From JBPESN01 sp051710625 (lineage in GTDB: Bacteria; Pseudomonadota; Gammaproteobacteria; Enterobacterales; Enterobacteriaceae), in contig NZ_JBPESN010000013.1 of NCBI RefSeq assembly GCF_051710625.1, positions 1-50,554 on the forward strand: 50,554 bases of DNA, in the 5' to 3' direction. The notes below the pieces were generated by a model that was not told the DNA's origin, searched no databases, and saw nothing but the letters and a program-made list of their open reading frames with translations. The stretch's first letter is position 1. The number at the start of each line of letters is the position of its first letter. This document shows positions 35,758-44,930 of the stretch, piece after piece. The position numbers were made by a program, and so were the translations under genes.

Positions 35758-38328
35758 ATGTCGATGATTGACACCAAAAATCTGGATTCACACACCCCCA
35801 TGATGCAGCAGTACCTGAAGCTGAAGGCGCAGCATCCGGATATCCTGTTGTTCTACCGGATGGGAGATTTTTACGAGCTTTTCTACGATGACGCCAAACG
35901 TGCGTCGCAGCTGATGGACATCTCCCTCACCAAACGGGGCGCTTCCGCCGGCGAGCCGATCCCCATGGCCGGGGTGCCCTATCACGCGGTGGAGAATTAT
36001 CTGGCCAAGCTGGTGGCGCTGGGGAAGTCGGTCGCCATCTGTGAACAGATTGGCGATCCCGCCACGACGAAAGGGCCGGTGGAGCGCCGCGTGGTCCGCA
36101 TCGTTACCCCGGGCACTCTAAGCGATGAAACGTTACTCAATGAACGCCAGGATAACCTGTTGGCCGCCCTCTGGCAGTCGCCGCAGGGTTTTGGTTACGC
36201 CACGCTGGATATCACTTCAGGGCGCTTCCTGGTTTCCGAGCCCGCAGACCGCGAAGCGATGGCCGCAGAATTACAGCGTACTAATCCGGCCGAGCTGCTT
36301 TACCCGGAAACGCTGCAGGATATGACGCTTATCGAGCACCGTCGCGGCCTGCGGCGCCGGCCGCTGTGGGAGTTCGAGCTCGACACCGCCCGTCAGCAGC
36401 TCACCTTGCAATTCGGCACCCGCGATTTAACCGGTTTTGGCATTGCGCGGGCGCAGCTGGCCCTGCGCGCTGCCGGCTGTCTGCTGCAATACGCCAAAGA
36501 CACTCAGCGCACATCGCTGCCGCACATTCGCGCCGTCACGCTGGAGCAGCAACAAGACAGTATCGTGATGGATGCCGCGACGCGGCGGAATCTGGAGTTG
36601 ACGCAAAATCTCAGCGGCTGCGGCGAAAATACGCTGGCGGGCGTTTTAGATCGCACGGTGACGCCCATGGGCAGCCGCATGCTGAAACGTTGGCTGCACA
36701 TGCCCACCCGGGACATCACCACCCTCACCCACCGTCAGCAGAGTATCCGAGCGCTACAGGACCACGTGGCGGAATTGCAACCGCTGCTACGTCAAGTAGG
36801 CGACTTGGAGCGGGTGCTGGCGCGGCTGGCGCTGCGTTCAGCGCGCCCGCGCGATCTGGCGCGCATGCGTCATGCCTTTACGCAGTTGCCGGCCATTCAG
36901 GCGCTGCTCTGCCGCCAATCGGAGCCGTATTTGCCGCAGTTGCTGGATAGGGTCGGAGAATTCGAGACGCTGCGCGATTTGCTAGCGCGGGCCATTATCG
37001 AGGCGCCGCCGGTGCTGGTGCGCGACGGCGGCGTCATCGCCCCAGGTTACCATGCCGAGCTGGATGAGTGGCGCGATCTGGCGGCGGGGGCGACCGATTA
37101 TCTCGATCGTCTGGAACGGCGCGAACGGGAGAAAACCGGGCTGGAGACGCTCAAAGTGGGGTTTAACGCCGTACACGGCTATTTTATTCAGCTTAGCCGC
37201 GGCCAAAGCCATCTGGCGCCAATCCACTATGTGCGGCGTCAAACGCTGAAAAACGCTGAACGCTACATTATTCCCGAACTGAAAGAATACGAAGATAAAG
37301 TGCTGACCTCGAAAAGCAAGGCGCTGGCGCTGGAAAAAGCGCTGTACGATGAGCTTTTCGACCTGCTATTGCCCCATTTGGCGGCGCTACAGCAGAGCGC
37401 CGCCGCGCTGGCGGAGCTGGATGTATTAAGCAATCTGGCCGAGCGCGCGGAAGCGCTGCGCTATGTGTGCCCGACGATCGACGCCCGTCCGGGGATCCAC
37501 ATTAGCGGCGGCCGCCATCCCATCGTAGAACACGTGTTAAGCGAACCTTTTATCGCCAATCCGCTAACATTGTCCGTCGCGCGGCGCATGTTAATCATCA
37601 CCGGTCCAAACATGGGCGGTAAAAGCACTTATATGCGCCAAACCGCCTTAATTGTGCTGCTGGCGTATATCGGCAGTTTCGTACCGGCTGATGAAGCCAC
37701 TATCGGTCCGATAGATCGCATTTTTACCCGCGTCGGCGCCGCCGATGATCTGGCCTCCGGCCGCTCCACGTTCATGGTGGAGATGACCGAAACCGCCAAT
37801 ATCTTGCACAATGCCACGCGCCAGAGCCTGGTGCTAATGGATGAAATCGGCCGCGGCACGTCGACCTATGATGGGCTATCGCTGGCCTGGGCATGCGCGG
37901 AGAGCCTGGCAGGCCACATCAAGGCCATGACCTTGTTCGCTACGCATTACTTTGAGCTGACTACCCTGCCGGAAAAAATGGAGGGCGTGGTTAACGTGCA
38001 CCTGGACACGGTGGAGCACGGCGACACCATCGCTTTTATGCACAGCATACAGGAGGGCGCCGCCAGCAAGAGTTACGGCCTGTCGGTGGCGGCGCTGGCA
38101 GGGGTGCCGCGTGAGGTTATTAAACGCGCGCGCCAGAAGCTCAGAGAGATGGAAACGCTGTCTACCAGCGCGGCGGCAGGCAGCGTGGACGGCTCCCAGC
38201 TGTCGCTGCTACAACCGGAGGAGCAGCCCGTGGTGCCGGCGGTCGAGGCGCTGGGAAACCTGGATCCTGACAGCCTGTCGCCGCGCCAGGCGCTGGAGTG
38301 GCTGTACCGGCTGAAGAAAATGCTATAA
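35758..38328 (+). CDS. mutS: DNA mismatch repair protein MutS
   Basis: MutS recognises mismatches and small loops and starts methyl-directed repair. The protein has 856 residues (E. coli 853). The mismatch-binding domain has the Phe-x-Glu motif in YRMGDFYELFYDDAKRA. The clamp and lever domains follow, then the ABC-type ATPase with Walker A ITGPNMGGKSTYMRQ, the signature region SGRSTFMVEMTETA, Walker B LVLMDEIGRGTSTYDGLSLA and LFATHYFELT. The C-terminus ends QALEWLYRLKKML. No lesions are seen. The start has only a weak Shine-Dalgarno. The downstream terminator is shared with the convergent rpoS. Confidence 0.98.
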   Translation: MSMIDTKNLDSHTPMMQQYLKLKAQHPDILLFYRMGDFYELFYDDAKRASQLMDISLTKRGASAGEPIPMAGVPYHAVENYLAKLVALGKSVAICEQIGDPATTKGPVERRVVRIVTPGTLSDETLLNERQDNLLAALWQSPQGFGYATLDITSGRFLVSEPADREAMAAELQRTNPAELLYPETLQDMTLIEHRRGLRRRPLWEFELDTARQQLTLQFGTRDLTGFGIARAQLALRAAGCLLQYAKDTQRTSLPHIRAVTLEQQQDSIVMDAATRRNLELTQNLSGCGENTLAGVLDRTVTPMGSRMLKRWLHMPTRDITTLTHRQQSIRALQDHVAELQPLLRQVGDLERVLARLALRSARPRDLARMRHAFTQLPAIQALLCRQSEPYLPQLLDRVGEFETLRDLLARAIIEAPPVLVRDGGVIAPGYHAELDEWRDLAAGATDYLDRLERREREKTGLETLKVGFNAVHGYFIQLSRGQSHLAPIHYVRRQTLKNAERYIIPELKEYEDKVLTSKSKALALEKALYDELFDLLLPHLAALQQSAAALAELDVLSNLAERAEALRYVCPTIDARPGIHISGGRHPIVEHVLSEPFIANPLTLSVARRMLIITGPNMGGKSTYMRQTALIVLLAYIGSFVPADEATIGPIDRIFTRVGAADDLASGRSTFMVEMTETANILHNATRQSLVLMDEIGRGTSTYDGLSLAWACAESLAGHIKAMTLFATHYFELTTLPEKMEGVVNVHLDTVEHGDTIAFMHSIQEGAASKSYGLSVAALAGVPREVIKRARQKLREMETLSTSAAAGSVDGSQLSLLQPEEQPVVPAVEALGNLDPDSLSPRQALEWLYRLKKML

Positions 38329-38350
38329 GTCCCGGTAAAGCGGCAGGCAC

Positions 38351-38385
38351 AAAAAAAAACGGTGAGGTTGCCCTCACCGCGTTTT
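38351..38385. terminator. bidirectional terminator between mutS and rpoS
   Basis: An 8-bp stem (38360-38367 with 38372-38379, loop TTGC) has nine A upstream, a T9 tract for minus-strand transcripts, and TTTT downstream for the plus strand. It would end both mutS and rpoS transcripts; the extended rpoS stop lies inside it. Confidence 0.75.
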
Positions 38386-39336
38386 GGGTGGCGTCGCCGG
38401 CGCGATTAACGCCGACGGGCCTGACATGACTCTTGACCGGCGCCAAGAGTAAGGTGATTCACGGAACAGCGCCTCAATGCTCAGGCCCTGCAGGATCTCC
38501 CGCAGACGACGCAAACCTTCCACCTGAATCTGACCCCCGCGTTCGCGGGTCAGGCCGATTTCACGGCCCACATCTTCAAACGTCGCTGCTTCATAAGCCA
38601 GCAACCCGAAACGTCTGGCCAGCGCTTCACGCTGTTTGGCGTTCAGCTCGAACAGCCATTTGACGATGCTCTGCTTCATGCCATCGTCCTGGGTGGTGTC
38701 TTCCGGACCGCTGCCTTTTTCACCGGACAGAATGCCTTCTCGGAATCACCGCCCAGCGGCGTATCCACCGACGTGATACGCTCGTTCAAGCGCAGCATAC
38801 GGCTGACGTCTTCTGCGGGCTTGTCCAGCTGCTCGGCGATTTCTTCCACACTCGGCTCATGGTCCAGTTTATGCGACAGTTCACGCGCGGTGCGAAGGAA
38901 GATAGACGTTCAGTTCTTTAACGACATGGATCGGCAGGCGAATAGTACGGGTTTGGTTCATGATGGCCCGTTCAATCGTCTGGCGAATCCACCAGGTGGC
39001 ATAAGTAGAGAAACGGAACCCTCTTTCCGGGTCAAATTTTTCTACCGCGCGAATTAGACCGAGGTTACCTTCCTCGATTAAATCCAGTAACGCGAGTCCA
39101 CGGTTACTGTAACGGCGGGCAATTTCCACCACCAGCCGCAAGTTGCTCTCAATCATCCGGCGTCGTGAGGCAATGTCACCCCGAAGAGCGCGCCGTGCAA
39201 AGTAGACCTCTTCTTCAGCTAAATCATTATCAGCAGGCTCATCGACTAGCGCCTTCTCGTCAAATATTTCAGCCCCATTTTCGTCGAATTCGGCCTCTTC
39301 GTGTAATTCGTTAACTTTCAGCGTATTTTGGCTCAT
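38374..39336 (-). pseudogene. rpoS: rpoS pseudogene (stationary-phase sigma factor)
   Basis: RpoS directs general-stress and stationary-phase transcription. It begins MSQNTLKVNELHEEAEFDEN at 39336. Compared with E. coli, 32 residues are missing in frame between two copies of AEEE (junction about 39208-39220), removing most of region 1.2. Region 2 is kept (RFSTYATWWIRQTIERAIMN). A tandem CTTC duplication (38895-38902) shifts the frame at NVYL, and about 10 bp are lost near 38733 after SEKA; these shifts cancel, and the end reads KWLFELNAKQREALARRFGL and LTRERGGQIQVEGLRRLREI. Here VR of the helix-turn-helix is GG. The family stop is lost, adding about 22 residues. No working sigma-S. Confidence 0.95.
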
Positions 39337-39387
39337 AGTGCCTCCTACCCGTAATTCCAGGACAGAACGTCGAGACATTCCGCCAAT

Positions 39388-40470
39388 TTATCGCTGCGGA
39401 AGATAACGCAGCGGGTTTACGGATTTCCCCTTATAACGAATTTCAAAATGCAATCTGGTTGTGCTGGTTCCGGTGCTACCCATGGTAGCGATTTTCTGCC
39501 CCGCCCTGACTTCTTGTTGTTCTCGAACCAGCATCGTATCGTTGTGGGCGTAGGCGCTCAAGTAATCATCATTGTGTTTGATGATGATAAGATTACCGTA
39601 ACCCCGCAAGGCATTCCCGGCATAAACCACTCTGCCGCTGGCGGTCGCCAAAATTGGCTGTCCTCGGGAACCGGAGATATCAACCCCTTTGTTACCGCCT
39701 TCCGCGGCGGAAAAGTTGTCAATAATCTTCCCATCCGTCGGCCAACGCCAACCGGTGACTGCCGTGCTGCCAGACGCCGTGGCGGCTGGTGCCGTGCTGG
39801 GTGCTGCGACCGGCGCAGTTGTAGTAACAACGGTGCCGGTGGCAGGTAACATTTTGTCATTCGACGACGGCAACATTCTCCCTACACTCTGTTTACTTGA
39901 ACTTTCAGGATAACCATTGTTTTTATTAGAAACAACTCCTGATTCTGTCAATTGTGTATTCGAGGTAGGAACCGGGGTGACCACAACGCCGGTATTGCTC
40001 TGGTTGGCGTTGGACGCCAGAACGGTTCCCGCTGGCGCATTGCCGGTAATAGGTACCGTTCTGCTACCTACCTGCAAAGTCTGACCTACGTTCAGGCTGT
40101 AAGGTTCCGAAATGTTGTTTTTTTGCGCCAGACCCCGGTAGTCATTTCCCGTAATCCAGGCGATATAGAATAGCGTATCGCCGCGTTTCACCTGATATGT
40201 CGCGCCGGAATAGGAACCTTTTTGAATATTGTCATAACTCCTGTTGTAAACAATATTTCCTTGCGGAGAGACATTCAGCTGGCCCTGCTCGCCACCGCTC
40301 ACCACAGCGCGCGGCTGACCGGGCTGGGGGGCGTGCTCAACGGTGGTGGCATTGCCGCCGCCCACGCTGCTTATCGGTGCGCTGGATTCATTGTTGGCGC
40401 ACCCCGCCAGCCAGATACTGGCCATGGCACAAACCGCAACGCGGCGCCACGCGCTCTTCGGGCTTCCCAT
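39388..40470 (-). CDS. nlpD: murein hydrolase activator NlpD
   Basis: NlpD is an outer-membrane lipoprotein that activates amidase AmiC at the septum. The lipobox is WLAGC near residue 23. A LysM domain (ATYQVKRGDTLFYIAWITGN) binds peptidoglycan at about residues 90-135. A low-complexity Ser/Thr/Ala linker leads to a degenerate M23 domain (WRWPTDGKIIDNFSAAEGGN, GVDISGSRGQPI, LHFEIRYKGKSVNPLRYLP). ATG 40470 is preferred because GGGAG lies 8 nt upstream; the TTG at 40476 aligns with the E. coli start. Length is 360 residues. The main rpoS promoter is inside nlpD in E. coli; rpoS follows 51 bp downstream here. Confidence 0.93.
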   Translation of the reverse strand: MGSPKSAWRRVAVCAMASIWLAGCANNESSAPISSVGGGNATTVEHAPQPGQPRAVVSGGEQGQLNVSPQGNIVYNRSYDNIQKGSYSGATYQVKRGDTLFYIAWITGNDYRGLAQKNNISEPYSLNVGQTLQVGSRTVPITGNAPAGTVLASNANQSNTGVVVTPVPTSNTQLTESGVVSNKNNGYPESSSKQSVGRMLPSSNDKMLPATGTVVTTTAPVAAPSTAPAATASGSTAVTGWRWPTDGKIIDNFSAAEGGNKGVDISGSRGQPILATASGRVVYAGNALRGYGNLIIIKHNDDYLSAYAHNDTMLVREQQEVRAGQKIATMGSTGTSTTRLHFEIRYKGKSVNPLRYLPQR

Positions 40471-40677
40471 GCTCAATTCTCCCTTATGGCAGCAACGCCA
40501 GTCATCATTCCAAATAGGCCAGACATTATGTGTTATACATCCTTTTTTGGCTTATTGTCCCACTAACAGGAGCATTTTCAGCTATTTCTGAGTTAATAAT
40601 TATACTGCCGTTAATGCTAGCAACAACCGGTCGCCTGCGCCATTAAACACTTGTATAGAAATTTAAGCGCCGGGAGA

Positions 40678-41304
40678 TTAGGCCAGTTCGCCTTTTACCA
40701 GCGGAACGAATCGGACCGCTTCAACGGTATCGACGACAAACTCGCCGCCCTTACGCCGTACCCGCGTCAAATGCTGCTGTTCCTCACCGACTGGCAACAC
40801 CATCACGCCGCCCTTATCAAGCTGCGCCATCAACGCCTGGGGGATTTCCGGCGGCGCCGCCGTGACGATAATGGCGTCAAACGGCCCGCGGGACGGCCAG
40901 CCCTGCCAACCGTCGCCGTGGCGGGTGGAAATATTATGCAGATCGAGAAGTTTTAGCCGGCGCTTGGCCTGCCATTGCAGCTTTTTGATCCGCTCTACCG
41001 AGCAGACGTGCTTCACCAGATGCGCCAGAATGGCGGTCTGATAGCCGGAGCCGGTGCCGATCTCCAACACCCGCGATTCCGGCCGCAATGCCAGCAGTTC
41101 GGTCATTCGCGCCACGATGTACGGTTGGGAAATGGTCTGCCCGAGTCCGATGGGCAACGCGGTATTATCATAGGCCTTGTGCTCGAAAGCCTCGTCGATA
41201 AATTGTTCGCGCGGCACCGCCTTTATTGCCTGCAGCAGGCGTTCATCGCGGATGCCCTGCTGGCGCAGCCGTGCCAGCAACGTCTGCGTGCGTCCGTCTA
41301 CCAT
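40678..41304 (-). CDS. pcm: protein-L-isoaspartate O-methyltransferase
   Basis: Pcm repairs isoaspartyl residues in aged proteins using SAM. The 208-residue protein equals E. coli in length. SAM motif I is seen in VLEIGTGSGYQTAILAHL, post-motif I in VERIKKLQWQAKRRL, and motif III in FDAIIVTAAPPEIP; the N-terminal PIGLGQTISQPYIVARMTEL carries the substrate-binding region. The C-terminus is FVPLVKGELA. The start overlaps surE by 7 nt, as usual in the surE-pcm pair. Intact. Confidence 0.97.
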   Translation of the reverse strand: MVDGRTQTLLARLRQQGIRDERLLQAIKAVPREQFIDEAFEHKAYDNTALPIGLGQTISQPYIVARMTELLALRPESRVLEIGTGSGYQTAILAHLVKHVCSVERIKKLQWQAKRRLKLLDLHNISTRHGDGWQGWPSRGPFDAIIVTAAPPEIPQALMAQLDKGGVMVLPVGEEQQHLTRVRRKGGEFVVDTVEAVRFVPLVKGELA

Positions 41305-42071
41305 GGGCCAAGCCCCTCCGTATTACCGAGCCAGTCGCTCAGTACGGGCAGTGCGGCGCTGGCGGTCAGATCCACCTGCAGCGGCGTCAGGGAGACATAA
41401 CCGCGGTTGACGGCGTCAAAATCGGTGTCAGGTCCCTCATCGAAGGAGCCGGCCGGCGGCCCGATCCACAGCATTTCCCGGCCGCGCGGATCGGTTTGCC
41501 GGATAACCTCGCTGGCGGGGTGCCGGCTGCCGCAGCGGGTGACTTTGTACCCCTTGAGGGGGGACAGCGGCAGGTCGGGGACATTAACGTTAAGGATTTT
41601 GCCCGTGCGCAACAGGCCGCAAGTGACGGCGGTGGCGGTGGCGGTGGCGGTGGCGGTGGCGGTGGCGGTGGCGGTGGCGAAATGGTGGGTGCCGTTCAGC
41701 GACACCGCCAGCGCCGGATAGCCCAGATGGCGTTTTTCCATCGCGGCGGCGACGGTGCCGGAGTAGATACCGTCGTCGCCCAAATTCGGACCGGCGTTGA
41801 TGCCGGATACCATAATATCCGGTCCGGGGCGCATCAGGGCATTGACGCCGAGATAGACGCAGTCGGTGGGGGTACCGGAGAGGATGGCAATATCACCGTT
41901 GGGCTGGGTTTGCGTGCGCAGCGGCGCGTCCAGTGTCAGCGAATTGGACGCGCCGCTGCGGTCGCGGACTGGCGCCACGATCTGTACGGAAGCACGCGTG
42001 CGTAACGCTTCCGCCAGCTGCTGAATGCCGGGCGCATGAATGCCATCATCGTTGCTTAAAAGTATGCGCAT
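41298..42071 (-). CDS. surE: 5'/3'-nucleotidase SurE with an Ala-Thr repeat
   Basis: SurE is a metal-dependent nucleotidase/exopolyphosphatase linked to stationary-phase survival. It starts MRILLSNDDGIHAPGIQQLA, containing the metal-binding NDD. ATG 42071 is used; the open frame extends upstream without support. SGASNSLTLDAPLR, GTPTDCVYLGVNALM and VSGINAGPNLGDD are conserved. After NGTHHF there are eight alternating Ala-Thr pairs, encoded by a 6-bp repeat (41628-41679), where E. coli has HKHYDTAAAVTC. Just after it about ten residues (between the two LR pairs) are missing. The frame is open over 257 codons. Whether the repeat loop tolerates this is unknown. Confidence 0.92.
   Translation of the reverse strand: MRILLSNDDGIHAPGIQQLAEALRTRASVQIVAPVRDRSGASNSLTLDAPLRTQTQPNGDIAILSGTPTDCVYLGVNALMRPGPDIMVSGINAGPNLGDDGIYSGTVAAAMEKRHLGYPALAVSLNGTHHFATATATATATATATATAVTCGLLRTGKILNVNVPDLPLSPLKGYKVTRCGSRHPASEVIRQTDPRGREMLWIGPPAGSFDEGPDTDFDAVNRGYVSLTPLQVDLTASAALPVLSDWLGNTEGLGPW
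41628..41679. repeat. hexanucleotide tandem repeat (GGTGGC)n in surE
   Basis: About 8.7 perfect units of GGTGGC (plus strand) occupy 41628-41679, in frame, encoding an Ala-Thr run in SurE. The 6-bp unit keeps frame whatever the copy number. I expect length variation between isolates. Confidence 0.95.
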
Positions 42072-42327
42072 AGTCTTTTTTGGGTTTATTAGAGATTCTC
42101 CCGCACCACACCGCCCTGCGGTGAAAGGCAAAAAACCAGTCCGCCCCGCCGCCGGTCAGGCAAACCGGCGCGCGATCAGGGCGGAAATATAAAGCAATAA
42201 TGGCATGAAACGTTACCGTCGTGAAGCCGGCAATTGAGCGGATGAGGCAATTTTCGCCGTCGAGCGGCGGCGGGCTGACCGCGGCAGTCACGCCGCAGCT
42301 GAAAGGTTTCGTGTGGACGCTGGCGGG

Positions 42328-43262
42328 TCAGTGGTCGATATCGGCGGGGGCATTCAGCAATTCACGCACTACCGCCGTAGCATAACTGCCTACAGGCAGG
42401 CTGAAGGAAAGCGTCAGCGTCGCGTGGTCTTGCCAATGCCAGCTTAACGCCTCCGGCCGCAGCAGCAAGGGAACCCAACGCCCCCTCCCCTGGCAATGGC
42501 GCCGTTAGAGAAAGCTCCCCCGCCGCCAGCCGGTCGGTCAGCACCGCCGTCGTGGCGACAAACTAGCTGCCACGGCCGGTTAATTGCAGGGCGTCGCCTT
42601 CAGCATGCGCGTTGGCCCAAATTGCGCCAGGCGCTGGCTGACCACGCTATTAAACAAAGCGCTGCGGGCGGCGGAAAGCTGCGCTTGCTGCAATCTTTAA
42701 TGCGCCGATTATCCTCGGCCCCGCGCTGCGCCTGCGTCAGATTATTACCCTGATGACCAAATCGCTGATGACCGAAATAATTAGGTACGCCTTCCCGGGC
42801 AAGGCGGTTCAACCGCGCGTCGACCTCCGCCTAGACGCTTATCTCACGCAGCGTCAGGGTGAAGGCGTTGCCCTTAAGGGTACCAATGCGCAGTTTGCGC
42901 CGATGCCGGGCGGTGGCGAGAGTCTCACAGCCTGCAAGCTGGAATGCCGCGAAGTTGGGATCGCTTTTACCGTGCAGGCGCAGGCAAAACCACTGTTCGG
43001 TAACGGCGTGGCAATCTTTCAGCCCGGCGTAGCTCACCGAGCGGGCGGAAATACCGGCGAAGGCCGCCAGCGCCTCGGCAACATAGGGCGTATCGCAGCC
43101 GGTTTTACGCAGCCTTACCAGCACATGTTTACCTTCGCCGTCCGGCTCGAACCCGAGCGCTTCACGCACTTGAAAATCTGCCGCCTCGGCTTTCATCAAA
43201 CCGGTCGCGGTTGGTTTGCCCTGCAACCAGTGCAGCTGATGATAATCCAGGTCGTCGGTCAT
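42328..43262 (-). pseudogene. truD: truD pseudogene (tRNA pseudouridine13 synthase)
   Basis: TruD makes pseudouridine 13 in tRNA-Glu. The N-terminal half is readable: LHWLQGKPTATGLMKAEA, GFEPDGEGKHVLVRLRKTG, SYAGLKDCHAVTEQWFCLRL (catalytic Asp in KD) and RKLRIGTLKGNAFTLTLREI. A TAG at 42831-42833 follows. GVPNYFGHQRFGHQGNNLTQ continues in frame; then shifts near 42690 and 42480 and a stop after LQLTGRGS break the rest, the last residues being VRELLNAPADIDH. Its ATG overlaps the ispF stop. Loss of this modification is normally tolerated in E. coli. Confidence 0.9.
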
Positions 43263-43735
43263 GAGGTCCTGACCAGCAACGCTAACGCCTCGCAGGCAAT
43301 GCCCTCGCCGCGACCGGTAAAGCCTAACTGTTCGGTGGTGGTCGCCTTGACGTTGACATCATCCATGTGGCAGCCGAGATCTTCCGCGATATTCACGCGC
43401 ATCCGCGGAATATGCGGCGCCATCTTCGGTGCCTGGGCAATAAGGGTAATATCCAAATTGCCCAGACGGTAGCCTTTAGACGTAATCCGTCGCCAGGCTT
43501 CGCGCAATAACGCGCGGCTGTTGGCCCCTTTGAAGGCCGGATCGGTATCCGGAAACAATTTGCCGATATCGCCCAGCGCGGCGGCGCCCAGCAGGGCGTC
43601 GGTGGCGGCGTGCAGCGCAACGTCGCCATCGGAATGCGCCAGCAGGCCCTGCGGGTAAGGGATACGCACGCCGCCAATGATAAGCGGGCCTTCACCGCTA
43701 AACTTGTGCACGTCGAAACCGTGTCCGATACGCAT
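43259..43735 (-). CDS. ispF: 2-C-methyl-D-erythritol 2,4-cyclodiphosphate synthase
   Basis: IspF forms the cyclodiphosphate in the MEP isoprenoid pathway as a zinc trimer. The 158-residue protein has the zinc ligands in GHGFDVHKF (D and H at 8 and 10), the HSDGDVALHAATDALLGAAA motif, DIGKLFPDTDP, and the C-terminal TTEQLGFTGRGEGIACEA. It starts 1 bp after the ispD stop and its own stop overlaps truD, so ispD-ispF-truD were translated as one unit. Intact, unlike truD. Confidence 0.97.
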   Translation of the reverse strand: MRIGHGFDVHKFSGEGPLIIGGVRIPYPQGLLAHSDGDVALHAATDALLGAAALGDIGKLFPDTDPAFKGANSRALLREAWRRITSKGYRLGNLDITLIAQAPKMAPHIPRMRVNIAEDLGCHMDDVNVKATTTEQLGFTGRGEGIACEALALLVRTS

Positions 43736-44455
43736 TTACACGCTTTCCGTAGTAGCCAATTGAGAAAAAAAGAAGCGGGCCAGCGCCAAATCTTCCGGGC
43801 GGGTCACTTTGATGTTGTCCGCGCGCCCCAGTACCAACAGCGGCGCATAACCGCAATACTCCAAAGCCGAGGCCTCATCGGTGACGGTCGCACCTTCCAC
43901 CAGCGCCCTCTCAAGGCAGGTTATCAGTAGATCGCGCGCAAACAGCTGCGGCGTCAATGCATGCCATAAATTCTCGCGCTCGACGGTGGCAGCAATAATG
44001 TCCGAGCCAGTGTGGGCGCGTTTCATGGTGTCGCGCACCGGCGTCGCCAGGAGCCCGCCCACCTCGGTATGCGCGGTTATCTCCAGCAGGCGGCGAAGAT
44101 CGTCTTGATGCAGGCAAGGGCGCGCGGCATCGTGCACCAGCACCCAGGATGCCGCGCGGGTGCGGCGCAGGGCGGCCATAACCGAGTCGGCGCGCACCGC
44201 CCCGCCGGTGACAACACGCACCCGTGGGTCGTCCGCGACCGGCAACTGGTGGAACCAGAGGTCTTCCGCGCTTGTCGCCACCACAGCCTCGCGGACGCCA
44301 GGATGACGCAGCAGCGCGTCAATACCGTGTTCGAGCAACGTTTTGTTGCCGATGGTGAGATATTGTTTAGGCAGGGCGGTCTGCATGCGACTGCCGGTAC
44401 CGGCCGCCGGTAGTACGGCGATAACGTCAGGGGGCTGCCCTGCTAATGCGATCAT
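43736..44455 (-). CDS. ispD: 2-C-methyl-D-erythritol 4-phosphate cytidylyltransferase
   Basis: IspD transfers CMP to MEP, step three of the MEP pathway. The 239-residue protein shows the nucleotide-binding start VLPAAGTGSRMQTALPKQYL and VLVHDAARPCLHQDDL. TPVRDTMKRA and the C-terminal NIKVTRPEDLALAR are family motifs. It overlaps the ftsB stop by one base. Intact. Confidence 0.97.
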   Translation of the reverse strand: MIALAGQPPDVIAVLPAAGTGSRMQTALPKQYLTIGNKTLLEHGIDALLRHPGVREAVVATSAEDLWFHQLPVADDPRVRVVTGGAVRADSVMAALRRTRAASWVLVHDAARPCLHQDDLRRLLEITAHTEVGGLLATPVRDTMKRAHTGSDIIAATVERENLWHALTPQLFARDLLITCLERALVEGATVTDEASALEYCGYAPLLVLGRADNIKVTRPEDLALARFFFSQLATTESV

Positions 44456-44772
44456 TATGGATTGTCTTGTGTCGCGGGCGCTGCCGGCTGCTGTTTTGCC
44501 TGCTCCGGCACCAGACGATAGAAGGTCTCGCCCGGCTTTATCATGCCAAGCTCGTTGCGTGAGCGTTCCTTGATGGCTTCCTGGCCGCCGTTCAAATCAT
44601 CTATTTCCGCAAACAGCTGATCGTTGCGCGCTTTGAGCTGCGCATTGTTGCTTTGTTGCGCCGCAACGTCGCCCTCGACGCGCACCAAATCATGCACACC
44701 GTTTTTACCCAGCCATAGCGAATATTGTAACCAGCCAAGCAATACTAATAACAGCAGCGTCAGTTTTCCCAT
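44455..44772 (-). CDS. ftsB: cell division protein FtsB
   Basis: FtsB forms a complex with FtsL and FtsQ in the divisome. It is a bitopic membrane protein of 105 residues. A TM helix at the N-terminus (GKLTLLLLVLLGWLQYSLWL) is followed by a periplasmic coiled coil (about residues 30-70, AQLKARNDQLFAEIDDLNGG) and the conserved ERSRNELGMIKPGETFYRLV. The tail is Gln/Ala/Pro-rich. Intact. Confidence 0.96.
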   Translation of the reverse strand: MGKLTLLLLVLLGWLQYSLWLGKNGVHDLVRVEGDVAAQQSNNAQLKARNDQLFAEIDDLNGGQEAIKERSRNELGMIKPGETFYRLVPEQAKQQPAAPATQDNP

Positions 44773-44930
44773 ACCGCCCCCTGAATGACGGCATAATCAT
44801 CGCATAACTTGCGGGCAGACTCTACACCAGCCGGCAAATACCGCGGCGTTTGCGCCAAAAAGTCGGCGGCTCAAGGGCTTTTTTACCAATTTTTTACGCT
44901 TTGTTACCGCATGAGGAGGCGAACTGGGCG

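Noticed and set aside
41226..42005. A 259-codon plus-strand frame with a poly-glycine run
   Set aside because: It is the antisense shadow of surE and pcm; the glycine run is the complement of the Ala-Thr repeat.
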